A DNA stretch of 64,000 nucleotides from Nocardiopsis sp. JB363. Lineage in GTDB: Bacteria > Actinomycetota > Actinomycetes > Streptosporangiales > Streptosporangiaceae. Below are positions 16,226-25,041 of the stretch, one piece after another (position 1 is the stretch's first letter; each line of letters begins with the position of its first letter). Under the pieces are notes generated by a model, which was not told the origin of the DNA, made no database searches, and saw nothing but the letters and a program-made list of their open reading frames with translations. The DNA lies in contig NZ_FRFF01000198.1 in NCBI RefSeq assembly GCF_900143625.1, forward strand, positions 37,828 through 101,827, in the 5' to 3' direction. Both the position numbers and the translations under genes were made by a program.

Positions 16226-17065
16226 GTGGTTACCAAGGGAGCCGGCCGTTACGGCCGCGACGTTCTGGCCGGAGACTGGCGACGCGCGAAGAAGGGCACG
16301 GTGCCCGAGATCCCACTCGACCGTGACCTGGTGGTCGAGGACGCCGACGAGACGTTCTGTGGGGCGGTGGTGGCCTGGGACAAGGCCACGGTGACATTGG
16401 AGGACGGCGCCGGCGGACGGCGGGTGTTCGAGTTGGGCCCCGCCGCGTTCCTGGTGGACGGGAAACCGGTGACGCTGGTGCGCCCCGCCGCCGGGCCGAA
16501 GGGTCCGCTGCGCAGCGCCTCGGGTTCGATCGCGGTGACTGACGCGCGGGCGCGTACCGCGCGAGAGAGCCGTATCTACGTCGAGGGCGCGCACGACGCC
16601 GAGCTCGTGGAGAAGGTGTGGGGTCACGACCTGCGGGTGGAGGGCGTGGCCGTGGAGTTCTTGGAGGGCGTGGACGACCTGCCCGCGGTGGTGGAGGAGT
16701 TCGCTCCCGGGCCGGGGCGCCGGTTGGGCGTCCTCGTGGACCACTTGGTGCCGGGGTCCAAGGAGAGTCGTATCGCCGAGCGGGTGCACGGCGAGGACGT
16801 GCTCGTGGTCGGGCACCCGTACGTGGACGTGTGGCAGGCGGTCCGACCGAGCGCGGTCGGGATCCGGTCCTGGCCGGAGGTACCGCGCGGACGCCCCTGG
16901 AAGGAAGGGGTCGTGGACGCTCTGGGCTGGCGGATGGAGACGGGGGAGGCCTGGCGCCGCATCCTGGGTTCGATCCGCGGCTACGGCGACCTCGAACCGT
17001 CGTTGCTGGGACGTGTCGAGGAGCTCATCGACTTCGTCACGGGCCCCCACCCCCTGGAAGACTAG
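16226..17065 (+). CDS. DUF3097 family protein
   Basis: The 279-residue protein is the actinobacterial DUF3097 family, normally found beside hrcA and hemW as here. A central segment ESRIYVEGAHDAELVEKVWG (about residue 115) followed by GVLVDHLVPGSKES resembles a TOPRIM-like acidic site, suggesting nucleic-acid or nucleotide handling; no function is proven. The N-terminal part has a small barrel-like repeat (FCGAVVAWDKATVTLED). I start at GTG 16226: TACACT (16212-16217) could be a -10 box, giving an almost leaderless mRNA. The frame is open back to 16172. Confidence 0.85.
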   Translation: MVTKGAGRYGRDVLAGDWRRAKKGTVPEIPLDRDLVVEDADETFCGAVVAWDKATVTLEDGAGGRRVFELGPAAFLVDGKPVTLVRPAAGPKGPLRSASGSIAVTDARARTARESRIYVEGAHDAELVEKVWGHDLRVEGVAVEFLEGVDDLPAVVEEFAPGPGRRLGVLVDHLVPGSKESRIAERVHGEDVLVVGHPYVDVWQAVRPSAVGIRSWPEVPRGRPWKEGVVDALGWRMETGEAWRRILGSIRGYGDLEPSLLGRVEELIDFVTGPHPLED

Positions 17066-17138
17066 GCTTGCGGGACCACCGGCCCCACCATTCGGGCACG
17101 TCCGATCAGCATCCCCGACAGCGGATCCAAGGAAGACC

Positions 17139-17855
17139 ATGAGCGAGACCCCGTCGAACCCCCCGTCCCCGGACGAGCAGCAGGGGCGGCAACGGCCTCC
17201 GCTGCCGCCACAGGCACCCCAGCAGCAGGTGCAGGGCGGGCCGGGGTACGGACAATATCCGCAGCAGCAGCCTCAGCGGTACGCGCCGCAGCCGGGGCCG
17301 CCCCCGGCCCAGCCCTATGGGCAGCAGGGACAGCCGGGCTTCGCCCCGCCTCCCCCACAGCCCGGTTACGGGCAGCAGTACGCGCAGCAGGCACCGCAGC
17401 AGTCGCCTCAACAGGGATTCCCGCAGCAGCAACCCCGGCCGGTTCCCGGACAGCAGCCCTATGGTCAGCCGGGGTACACGCAGCAGCCCCAGCCGTCGGG
17501 CGGCGGCAATGACATCCTGGTCGCGATGTTGGCGCACCTGACCGGCTTCATGTTCGCCTTCCTCGGTTGGATCCCGCCGTTGGCCATCTACTTCGCCAAG
17601 CGCAACACGTCGCCGTTCGTGCGCCACCACGCCGCGGAGGCCGCGAACTTCCAGATCACGATGCTGATCCCTTACGTGTTCGCGGGGGTTCTGTACGTTG
17701 GACTGGGTATCTTCTTCGGGAACCTGGCGTGGATCGGTTCCCTGTTCATCGCTCTCGTATGGATCCTTTCCATCGTCTTCGGCGTCCTAGGAGCTTCAGG
17801 CGCGAACAAGGGCGCGTGGTACCGCTACCCGTTCAGCATCCGACTGCTCAAGTAG
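17139..17855 (+). CDS. DUF4870 membrane protein with Gln/Pro/Gly/Tyr-rich N-terminal tail (paralogue 1)
   Basis: The 238-residue protein has a ~125-residue low-complexity tail (repeats such as PQQQPQRYAPQPG and GQQPYGQPGYTQQ). A DUF4870 domain with about three membrane helices follows (MLAHLTGFMFAFLGWIPPLA, FQITMLIPYVFAGVLYVGL, LFIALVWILSIVFGVLG) and ends WYRYPFSIRLLK. The function of DUF4870 is unknown. It is followed 33 bases later by a paralogue, so the pair is probably one transcript. Start ATG 17139 has GGAAG 3 bases upstream. Confidence 0.85.
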   Translation: MSETPSNPPSPDEQQGRQRPPLPPQAPQQQVQGGPGYGQYPQQQPQRYAPQPGPPPAQPYGQQGQPGFAPPPPQPGYGQQYAQQAPQQSPQQGFPQQQPRPVPGQQPYGQPGYTQQPQPSGGGNDILVAMLAHLTGFMFAFLGWIPPLAIYFAKRNTSPFVRHHAAEAANFQITMLIPYVFAGVLYVGLGIFFGNLAWIGSLFIALVWILSIVFGVLGASGANKGAWYRYPFSIRLLK

Positions 17856-17888
17856 AACCAGCTCTCGCATCGACAAGGAAACCGAGCC

Positions 17889-18488
17889 ATGTCCTATCCC
17901 AACGGCCCGTCCCCGGAGGATCCGTACTCCCAGCAGGGCGGTCAGCCCTCCGGGGGCTATCCCGCACCCGATCAGTCCGGTGGCTACCCGCCGCCCCCGC
18001 AAGGTCAGCCCGGTTACGGCCAGGGCGGTCCCCCGCCCGGTTACGAGCAGGGTGGCTACCCGCCGCCCCCGCCCGGCTACGACCAGGGTGGTTACGCGCA
18101 GCAGGGCCAGTACGGCGGCTACGCACCGCACCCCGGCATGCAGGGGTCCTCGGCGACCACCGGTCAGCCCAACCAGGACGAGCGCACCATGGGTCTGCTC
18201 AGTCACCTGAGCGGCATCCTGCTCGGGTTCCTCGGCCCGCTGATCTTCTTCCTGATCAAGAAGGACGAGTCCCCGTTCGTTCGCGACCAGGCCGCCCAGG
18301 CACTGAACTTCCAGTTCATCCTGTTGATCGGCTACTTGATCTCGGCGGTGCTGTACGTCATCTTCATCGGGGCCATCCTGCAACTGGTCGTGTGGGTGTG
18401 CGCGGTCGTCTTCGGCATCCTGGGCGGTGTCGCGGCCAACAAGGGCGAGTGGTACCGCTACCCGTTCAACGTCAGCTGGGTGAAGTAG
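17889..18488 (+). CDS. DUF4870 membrane protein with Pro/Gly/Tyr-rich N-terminal tail (paralogue 2)
   Basis: The 199-residue product is a tandem duplicate of the preceding gene. Its ~90-residue tail has GGYPPPPQGQPGYGQGG-type repeats, followed by the DUF4870 helices (LLSHLSGILLGFLGPLIFFL, FQFILLIGYLISAVLYVIF, LQLVVWVCAVVFGILGG) and the same ending WYRYPFNVSWVK. The tails differ (Gln-rich versus Gly-rich), while the membrane domains are alike. AAGGAAACC precedes ATG 17889. Confidence 0.85.
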   Translation: MSYPNGPSPEDPYSQQGGQPSGGYPAPDQSGGYPPPPQGQPGYGQGGPPPGYEQGGYPPPPPGYDQGGYAQQGQYGGYAPHPGMQGSSATTGQPNQDERTMGLLSHLSGILLGFLGPLIFFLIKKDESPFVRDQAAQALNFQFILLIGYLISAVLYVIFIGAILQLVVWVCAVVFGILGGVAANKGEWYRYPFNVSWVK

Positions 18489-18506
18489 TCCCCGGCGACA
18501 CCGTGA

Positions 18507-18530
18507 GGGGCTCGGCTTCGGCCGAGCCCC
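18507..18530. terminator. Bidirectional terminator between DUF4870 pair and hemW
   Basis: GGGGCTCGGC and GCCGAGCCCC form a 10-bp stem closed by a stable TTCG tetraloop, between converging genes. Confidence 0.85.
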
Positions 18531-18542
18531 TTCGTCGTGGCC

Positions 18543-19775
18543 TCAGGTGAGGTCGCGCACGACGGCGTCGGCGAGCAGACGGCCGCGGCGGGTCAGGACG
18601 GCGTGCCCGCGGGTGTGGGCGTCGGGTTCCAGCAGCCCCTCCCCCACCAGACGTTCGGCGGCGGCCAGGCCGGAGGCGTCGAGCAGCTCCAGGGGACACC
18701 CCTGTTCCATCCTCAGTTCGAGCAGGACGCGTTCGAAGCGACGTTCGTCGTCGGTGAGGACCTCCCGGGCCTGGGCGGGGGTCTCCCGGGCGACCAGGCG
18801 TGCGGCGTAGGCGGCCGGGTGCTTGACGTTCCACCAGCGAGTGCCGCCGACGTGGCTGTGCGCGCCGGGGCCCACGCCCCACCAGTGCCCACCGGTCCAG
18901 TAGAGCGTGTTGTGCGCACTGCGCCCTTCGGGGGTGCGGGCCCAGTTGGATACCTCGTAGGGGGTGTATCCGGCGGCGGCCAAGGCTTCGTCGGCCATGA
19001 GATAGCGGTCGGCCATGGTGTCGTCGTCGGGTTCGGTGAGTTCGCCGCGGCGCACACGGGCGGCCAGGCGGGTGCCCTCCTCCACGATGAGCGAGTAGGC
19101 GGAGACGTGGTCGGGTCCCGCGCCGATCGCGGCGTCAAGGGACGCCGCCCAGTCGTCGTCGCTCTCACTCGGGGTGCCGTAGATCAGGTCGAGGTTGACG
19201 TGGTCGAACCCGGCTTCGCGGGCCCAGGTCACACACTGCTCGGGGCGGCCGGGTGTGTGGCCGCGCTCCAGGACGCGCAGGACGTGCGGGCGGGCGCTCT
19301 GCATACCGAAGGAGACGCGGGTGAAGCCGGCGTCCCGCAGACGGCGCAGGTAGTCGGGGGTGACCGTCTCGGGGTTGGCCTCGGTGGTGACCTCGGCGTC
19401 GGAGGTGAGGCCGAAGCGGTCGTCGATGGCGGCGAGCACGCCGCCCAGGTCCTCGGCGGAGAGCAGGGTGGGGGTGCCTCCCCCGATGAACACGGTGCTC
19501 ACCCTTGGACGGTCGCCGGTCAGGATCCTGTCGGCGAGGTCGATCTCGGCGATGGCCTGTTCGGCGTAGGTCTCGCGGGAGGAGGAGGCGGTGCCGTCCC
19601 GGGAGACGAGTTCCTCGGCGGTGTAGGTGTTGAAGTCGCAGTAGCCGCAGCGGGTCACGCAGAAGGGCACATGGACGTAGAACCCGAGGGGCCGATCGCC
19701 GAGTTGGGCGAGGGAGTGCGCGGGAAGGTCCCCGGTGCGGGGCACCGGTTCACCGTCGAGGGCTACGGAAGGCAT
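18543..19775 (-). CDS. hemW: Radical SAM protein HemW (heme chaperone, coproporphyrinogen III oxidase-like)
   Basis: The 410-residue protein has the radical-SAM cluster motif HVPFCVTRCGYCDF (C-x3-C-x2-C) near residue 37, VFIGGGTPTLLS and the HemN-type C-terminal domain. HemW proteins bind and deliver heme; true HemN oxidases have extra residues not seen here. Start ATG 19775 (MPSVALDGEP) follows GGGAA; the frame is open further to 20066 but is low-quality there. In many actinobacteria hemW lies next to lepA; here 9 kb of other genes separates them. Confidence 0.93.
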   Translation of the reverse strand: MPSVALDGEPVPRTGDLPAHSLAQLGDRPLGFYVHVPFCVTRCGYCDFNTYTAEELVSRDGTASSSRETYAEQAIAEIDLADRILTGDRPRVSTVFIGGGTPTLLSAEDLGGVLAAIDDRFGLTSDAEVTTEANPETVTPDYLRRLRDAGFTRVSFGMQSARPHVLRVLERGHTPGRPEQCVTWAREAGFDHVNLDLIYGTPSESDDDWAASLDAAIGAGPDHVSAYSLIVEEGTRLAARVRRGELTEPDDDTMADRYLMADEALAAAGYTPYEVSNWARTPEGRSAHNTLYWTGGHWWGVGPGAHSHVGGTRWWNVKHPAAYAARLVARETPAQAREVLTDDERRFERVLLELRMEQGCPLELLDASGLAAAERLVGEGLLEPDAHTRGHAVLTRRGRLLADAVVRDLT

Positions 19776-20032
19776 GTTCCCAGTGTCGCCGACGAGGCGG
19801 AGTGAGCGGACACGGTCGCGGCTCGGCTGTGGCGGACGACTCGCTCCTTCGAGAGCTCGGACACATGTTCGCTGGTCGTGGTCGTGGGCACCGGCGGTGA
19901 TCTGGGGGTTCTCCAGAACGCCCACGGGGGTGGGACCTACGCCCCTGGGGAGCGTTACCGCAGGTCCTCGAAAGGAGCTCTCCCAAGGGGTTGTCTTGGA
20001 GGTGACACAACAGTTCGGCGAGAGGACACACG

Positions 20033-20578
20033 ATGTCCGACCACACGACCACCCCCCGAACCGCACCGGCGGAGGAACGCCCCCTGATCGGTTCTCCGAC
20101 GGCCCGCTACCTCTTCGCCGTCACTCGGATCTCGCTCGGCTGGGTGTTCCTTTGGGCCTTCTTCGACAAGCTGCTGGGCCTGGGCTTCTCCACCCCCGCC
20201 GAAGCCGCCTGGATCAACGGGGGAAGCCCCACCGGAGGGTTCCTGGCCAACGCCGTGAGCGGCCCCTTCGCCGGAGCGTTCAGCTCGATCGCCGGGACGT
20301 TCTGGGCCGACCCGCTGTTCATGGTGGGGCTGTTGGGTATCGGAGCGGCCCTGTTCCTGGGCATCGGTGAGCGGATCGCCGCCGCCTCCGGCGCGTTGAT
20401 GATGCTCCTGATGTGGGCGGCGGTGCTGCCCCTGGAGACCAACCCGTTCATGGACGACCACATCGTCTACGCCCTGGTGCTGGTGGGCCTGGCGTGCGTG
20501 CGCTCGGCCGACACGCTCGGACTGGGCCGCTGGTGGGGCGCCACCGCGCCGGTCCGCAGGTTCCCCGCCCTGCGGTGA
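20033..20578 (+). CDS. DoxX-like integral membrane protein
   Basis: The 181-residue protein has four predicted helices (about 27-47, 85-103, 104-125, 138-158). Its sequence resembles DoxX/DoxD (TQO large-subunit-like) proteins: TRISLGWVFLWAFFDKLLGLG near the N-terminus, GLLGIGAALFLGIGERIAAASG in the middle. The role in redox or quinone chemistry is known only for some relatives. It stands alone, with GAGAGGA before ATG 20033 and a strong terminator after it. Confidence 0.78.
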   Translation: MSDHTTTPRTAPAEERPLIGSPTARYLFAVTRISLGWVFLWAFFDKLLGLGFSTPAEAAWINGGSPTGGFLANAVSGPFAGAFSSIAGTFWADPLFMVGLLGIGAALFLGIGERIAAASGALMMLLMWAAVLPLETNPFMDDHIVYALVLVGLACVRSADTLGLGRWWGATAPVRRFPALR

Positions 20579-20617
20579 CCCGACATCCCGTCCCGCGGTG
20601 GGTGCGGGACGGGACCC

Positions 20618-20653
20618 GGGGGGTGCGTGCGCGCGGCACGCACCCCCCTTTTT
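20618..20653 (+). terminator. Intrinsic terminator after the DoxX-like gene
   Basis: A 13-bp perfect stem (20618-20630 with 20636-20648) and GCGCG loop are followed by TTTTT, the clearest rho-independent terminator in the window. Confidence 0.92.
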
Positions 20654-20673
20654 CCTGCCCGTGGGTCAGTGGG

Positions 20674-21747
20674 TCAGCGGCCTTGGGCCGCGCTCTCGTG
20701 GTCGCGGACGGGGCGCACGGGGGCGGTGATCCTGGTCTCGCGCACCGAGGGCACCGCGGTGGTGGAACCTCGTACGACCAATTCGGGGTCGAAGACGTAC
20801 TCGGCGTGCGAGACGGGGTGTCCGGCGATCTCGTCGCACAGGGCGCGCACGGCCGCCATCGCCATGGCGTTGATCGGCTGACGGACGGTGGTCAGGGGCG
20901 GGTCGGTGAAGGCGATGAGCTGGGAGTCGTCGTAGCCGACCACGGAGAAGTCCTGGGGGACGCGCAGACCGCGCTGGCGGGCGGCGCGGATGGCGCCCAA
21001 CGCCATGATGTCGGAGCCGCAGACCATGGCGGTGACGCCGCGTTCGATGAGCCGGTTCGCGGCGGCGTGCCCGCCCTCGACCCCGAACAGGGAGAGTTCG
21101 ACGAGGTCGTCGCCGTCCAGCCCGTGTTCGGCCAACGCCTGGTGGAAGCCGTCCAGCTTGCGGCGGACCGGAACGTAACGCTCGGGCCCGCTGGTGAAAC
21201 CGATGCGGGTGTGGCCCAAGGCGACCAGGTGGTTGACGGCCAGGTGGCCGGCCTCACGGTCGTCGGCGGAGATGAACGCCGCGGGGATGTCGTCGGAATA
21301 GCCGTTGACCAGCACGATCGGCAACCGCCGGGCGACCAGCGCGTGGTAGCGCTCGTGGGAGGCGGAGGTGTCGGCGTGTTTGCCCGAGACGAAGAGGATG
21401 CCGGAGACGTTGCGCTCCAGGAGCAGCTCGACGTACTCGTCCTCCGTTATTCCGCCGGGTGTCTGGGTGCACAACACCGGGGTGTAGCCGCGCTGGGCGA
21501 GGGCGCCCTCGGCCGCTTGGGCGAACATCGGGAACACGGGATTGTCGAGTTCGGGGATCACCATGCCGACCAGCCCGGCGGAGCGTTGTCGCAGCCGGGC
21601 GGGGCGCTCGTACCCGAGCACGTCGAGGGCGGTCAGGACGGCTTTTCGGGTGTCGCCGCCGACGCCGGGCTTGTCGTTGAGCACCCGCGAGACGGTGGCC
21701 TCGCTGACGCCTGCGTGCCGCGCGATGTCGGCAAGTCGTGGACCCAT
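20674..21747 (-). CDS. LacI-family transcriptional regulator of the alpha-glucoside island
   Basis: The 357-residue protein has the LacI HTH at its N-terminus (LADIARHAGVSEATVSRVLN) and a periplasmic-binding-like sugar domain (VGMVIPELDNPVFPMFAQAAE ... GIRAARQRGLRVPQD-like). It is divergent from the alpha-glucosidase gene and shares a 96-base promoter region with it that contains nested palindromes. It is therefore probably the MalR/AglR-type repressor of the glucosidase and transporter genes. Start ATG 21747. Confidence 0.94.
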   Translation of the reverse strand: MGPRLADIARHAGVSEATVSRVLNDKPGVGGDTRKAVLTALDVLGYERPARLRQRSAGLVGMVIPELDNPVFPMFAQAAEGALAQRGYTPVLCTQTPGGITEDEYVELLLERNVSGILFVSGKHADTSASHERYHALVARRLPIVLVNGYSDDIPAAFISADDREAGHLAVNHLVALGHTRIGFTSGPERYVPVRRKLDGFHQALAEHGLDGDDLVELSLFGVEGGHAAANRLIERGVTAMVCGSDIMALGAIRAARQRGLRVPQDFSVVGYDDSQLIAFTDPPLTTVRQPINAMAMAAVRALCDEIAGHPVSHAEYVFDPELVVRGSTTAVPSVRETRITAPVRPVRDHESAAQGR

Positions 21748-21798
21748 GGGAACGACTCTAGTCGAGATCGGCGTCACATGACAGAAAGTTGACGGTAA

Positions 21799-21816
21799 TC
21801 TTGCGCAAGAACTTGC
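21799..21816. promoter_or_regulatory. Overlapping LacI-type operators before the alpha-glucosidase
   Basis: TCTTGCGCAAGA (21799-21810) is a perfect 12-bp palindrome and GCAAGAACTTGC (21805-21816) is a second perfect one overlapping it. GCAAGAACTTGCAG recurs with one change, in the opposite orientation, before the second binding-protein gene. Confidence 0.65.
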
Positions 21817-21843
21817 AGTCACTTTGAGGGAAGGACCCCGCCG

Positions 21844-23445
21844 ATGCAGCACGAGGCGCACTGGTGGCGCGAGGCCGCCATCTACCAGATCTATGTGCGC
21901 AGCTTCGCCGACTCCAACGGGGACGGAGAGGGTGACCTGGCGGGGATCCGCGAGCGTCTCCCCCACCTGACGGAGCTGGGCGTCGACGCGATCTGGTTGA
22001 CCCCGTTCTACGTCTCTCCGCTCGCCGACGGCGGATACGACGTCGCCGACTACCGTGACGTCGACCCCCGTTTCGGGACCCTCGACGACTTCGACGCTCT
22101 CCTCAAGGACGCCCACGAACAGGGCATCCGCCTGATCATCGACGTCGTCCCCAACCACTCCTCCTCGGAGCACGTGTGGTTCCGCGAGGCCGTGGCCGCC
22201 GAGCCGGGCGCCCCGGCGCGTGCGCGCTACATCTTCCGGGACGGCAAGGGCCCGGACGGGGAGGAGCCGCCGAACAACTGGAAGTCGATCTTCGGCGGTC
22301 CGGCCTGGACCCGTCTCACGCGTCCCGACGGCACGCCCGAACAGTGGTACCTGCACCTGTTCGACCCGGGCCAGCCCGACTTCGACTGGACCCACCAGGA
22401 GGTGCACGACGAGTTCGACGACGTGCTGCGCTTCTGGATGGACCGAGGGGTGGACGGCTTCCGGATCGACGTCGCGCACGGCATGGTCAAGGACCCGACG
22501 CTGCCCGACATCGACCCCGACGCCAAGGCCGACATGCTCGACGGCAGCACCTCGCTGCCCTACTTCGACCAGGACGGTGTGCACGAGATCTACCGTCGTT
22601 GGTCGCGGATCGCGGCCTCCTACGAGGGTGACCGCGCCCTGGTGGCGGAGGCCTGGGTGGAGGACTCCGACCGGATCGCGCGCTACCTGCGCCCGGACGA
22701 GCTGCACCAGGCGTTCAACTTCGAGTACCTGACCGCCCCCTGGGACGCGGCGCGTCTGCGCGAGGTGATCGACGGTTCGCTCAAGGCCAACGATGCCGTC
22801 GGCGCGACCACCACCTGGGTGCTGTCCAACCACGACGTCGTCCGGCACGTGACCCGTTTCGGCGACGGCGAGCAGGGGCTGCGTCGGGCTCGGGCGGCCA
22901 CACTGCTCATGCTCGGGCTGCCCGGTTCGGCGTACATCTACCAGGGCGAGGAACTGGGCCTTCCCGAGGTCACCGACCTGCCCGAGGACGCCCTTCAGGA
23001 CCCGAACTGGGAGCGTTCGGGTCGCACCGAACGCGGCCGGGACGGGTGCCGGGTGCCGCTGCCCTGGGAGGGCGAGACCGCGCCGTTCGGGTTCGGCTCC
23101 GAGGGTTCCACCCCGTGGCTGCCCATGCCCGAGCGCTGGGCCGGGCTGTCCCGGGCCTCCCAGAACGGCGTGGAGGGCTCCACCCTGGAGCTGTACAAGA
23201 CCGCGCTGCGGCTGCGTCGGGAGCTGGACGCCCTGGGCGACGGCTCCATGAACTGGCTGGACTCGCCCGAGGGTGTCCTGTACTTCGAGCGCGAGCCCGG
23301 TGTCCGGGTGGCCGTGAACATGACCGAGGCACCGGTGGAGCTGGCCGCCTCCGGTGAGGTGCTGGTCGCCAGCGGCCCGGGCGTCGAGGTGTCCGAGGGC
23401 ACCCTGACCCTGCCCGCCGAGAGCTCGGCCTGGCTGAGCGCCTGA
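21844..23445 (+). CDS. aglA: GH13 alpha-glucosidase (oligo-1,6-/maltodextrin glucosidase type)
   Basis: The 533-residue cytosolic enzyme shows the GH13 barrel from residue 8 (WWREAAIYQIYVRSFADSNG) and the conserved regions DVVPNHSS, GFRIDVAHG (nucleophile Asp209), VAEAWVE (acid/base Glu269) and LSNHDVVRH (Asp331). There is no signal peptide, so it hydrolyses imported maltose, maltodextrin or related alpha-glucosides. It belongs with actinobacterial GH13 glucosidases found in malEFG loci. It is transcribed with the following transporter genes' direction; a strong hairpin follows the stop. The start ATG 21844 has GGGAAGG upstream. Confidence 0.93.
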   Translation: MQHEAHWWREAAIYQIYVRSFADSNGDGEGDLAGIRERLPHLTELGVDAIWLTPFYVSPLADGGYDVADYRDVDPRFGTLDDFDALLKDAHEQGIRLIIDVVPNHSSSEHVWFREAVAAEPGAPARARYIFRDGKGPDGEEPPNNWKSIFGGPAWTRLTRPDGTPEQWYLHLFDPGQPDFDWTHQEVHDEFDDVLRFWMDRGVDGFRIDVAHGMVKDPTLPDIDPDAKADMLDGSTSLPYFDQDGVHEIYRRWSRIAASYEGDRALVAEAWVEDSDRIARYLRPDELHQAFNFEYLTAPWDAARLREVIDGSLKANDAVGATTTWVLSNHDVVRHVTRFGDGEQGLRRARAATLLMLGLPGSAYIYQGEELGLPEVTDLPEDALQDPNWERSGRTERGRDGCRVPLPWEGETAPFGFGSEGSTPWLPMPERWAGLSRASQNGVEGSTLELYKTALRLRRELDALGDGSMNWLDSPEGVLYFEREPGVRVAVNMTEAPVELAASGEVLVASGPGVEVSEGTLTLPAESSAWLSA

Positions 23446-23450
23446 TCCCC

Positions 23451-23487
23451 GACGCCGGGCGGCCCTCGTCCCGGGCCGCCCGGCGTC
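23451..23487 (+). terminator. Terminator after the alpha-glucosidase
   Basis: A perfect 15-bp stem (23451-23465 with 23473-23487) and 7-base loop lie directly after the stop codon. Confidence 0.85.
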
Positions 23488-23589
23488 CCCCCGTTTCACC
23501 CCTGATCTCTCCACCCTTCACATCCCCTGGTGCGGGGCGACCCCCTTCGTGTGTCCACGGTCCCCGCCGGCTCATCCTTGGAGTACACC

Positions 23590-24822
23590 TTGAGGAAAAT
23601 TCCTCTCTCACTGTGCGCAGGCACGCTGGCGTTGACCTTGGTCGCCTGTTCGGGTGCCGAGGAGGTCGACGAGTACTCGTCGATCCCCCTGACCATCTGG
23701 GCCGACGAGGACCGCGCGCAGGCCATGCGAACCTTCGCGGAGGCCTTCTCCCGTGACGTCAACCAGCAGGTCGAGGTGATCGTGATCGAGCACGACGAGC
23801 TGCGCGCCAGCTTCCTGAGCTCGCACGCCACCGGTCTCGGCCCGGACCTGCTCGTGGGTCCCCATGACTGGACGGGTGAACTGGCCGCGGCGGAGTCGAT
23901 CGTGCCGGTGGGGCTGGAGTCCTCCCAGTCCGACCTGTTCTCACCGGGCGCCTTGGACGCGGTCAGCTTCGACGGGCAGGTGTACGGGGTTCCTTACGCC
24001 ACCGAGAACCTGGGGCTGTTCCGCAACACGGACCTGGTGCCGGAGGCGCCGACATCGATCGAGGACATGGCGAAGATCGGGGAGGATCTCGTGGACTCGG
24101 GGTCGGCCGATCAGGCATTGAGTCTGCAGGTCGGCGCGGAGGGTGACGCCTACCACATCCACCCGTTCTTCACCTCGGCCGGCGGCTACCTGTTCGGTGA
24201 GGACGAGTCGGGGGATCCCGACCCCACCGAACTGGGGGTGGCCACGCCGGAGTCGATCGCCGCCTTCGAGAAGGTGGCGAAACTGGGTGAGGACGGTTCG
24301 GGGCTGCTCGACCGCGGCACCGATGCCGACAACGCCACCGACCTGTTCGCCACGGGCGCGGCCCCGTTCCTGATCAGCGGCCCGTGGAGCGTCTCCGCGA
24401 CGGAGGCGAACGAGATCCCGTTCGAGGTCAGCCCGATCCCCGGGTTCAGCGACGGCGCCGAGGCTCGATCCCTGATCGGCGTGCAGGCGTTCTTCGTGGC
24501 CTCCGGTGCGGCCGACCCGGACTTGGCCCAGGAATTGGCGCAGGCCTTCCTCGCCGACCCCGAACTCTCGGTGATCCTGTACGAGTCGGATCCCCGTGTA
24601 CCCGCTTTGGACGCCGCGATGGAGATGGTGTCCGGCCAGGACCCGCACCTGGAGGCGTTCCAGCAGGCCGGAGAGGGCGGTGTGCCGATGCCCGCGATCC
24701 CGGAGATGGAGGCCGTGTGGAGCCCGTTCTCGCAGGCGACCGCGGACATCATCGGTGGAGCCGACCCGGCAGGGGCGCTGGCCGAGGCCGAACAGCTGAT
24801 CCTGGAGAGCTTCGGCCCCTGA
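23590..24822 (+). CDS. Extracellular sugar-binding lipoprotein (MalE-like), copy 1
   Basis: The 410-residue lipoprotein has a signal peptide ending in the lipobox LVAC (about residue 20), then the MalE-type binding fold (PLTIWADEDRAQAMRTFAEA; GVPYATENLGLFRNTDLVP; SAGGYLFGED). It should be anchored outside the plasma membrane and bind maltodextrin-like sugars. I choose TTG 23590 because GGAG lies 7 bases upstream and the leader then has a normal charge; the frame is open to 23530. It is a paralogue of the next gene, and the pair precedes a single permease set. Confidence 0.88.
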   Translation: MRKIPLSLCAGTLALTLVACSGAEEVDEYSSIPLTIWADEDRAQAMRTFAEAFSRDVNQQVEVIVIEHDELRASFLSSHATGLGPDLLVGPHDWTGELAAAESIVPVGLESSQSDLFSPGALDAVSFDGQVYGVPYATENLGLFRNTDLVPEAPTSIEDMAKIGEDLVDSGSADQALSLQVGAEGDAYHIHPFFTSAGGYLFGEDESGDPDPTELGVATPESIAAFEKVAKLGEDGSGLLDRGTDADNATDLFATGAAPFLISGPWSVSATEANEIPFEVSPIPGFSDGAEARSLIGVQAFFVASGAADPDLAQELAQAFLADPELSVILYESDPRVPALDAAMEMVSGQDPHLEAFQQAGEGGVPMPAIPEMEAVWSPFSQATADIIGGADPAGALAEAEQLILESFGP

Positions 24823-24913
24823 TCCGGCCCCTCGGATCGAGCACCGGAACGCGCACCCTGAGTGACCATCACCCGACCGTTTCCAGGGTGTATCCACATC
24901 TTTATCCCCAGAG

Positions 24914-24947
24914 TTTGCAAAGACTTTCATGTCCTGCAAGTTATTGC
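24914..24947. promoter_or_regulatory. LacI-type operator region before malE copy 2
   Basis: TTTGCAAA (24914-24921) is a perfect palindrome. GCAAGTTATTGC (24936-24947) is the inverse of the glucosidase operator with one mismatch (CTGCAAGTTATTGC versus CTGCAAGTTCTTGC). The region 24823-25041 has no gene and is less GC-rich, fitting a regulated promoter. Confidence 0.6.
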
Positions 24948-25041
24948 TAACGTCACATCAACAGGCATGCCCGCAACGGACCCGCAACCTCCGGTGAACC
25001 GCATGCATGACCTCCGTCAGTCCTCCTGGAAGGAAGACACC

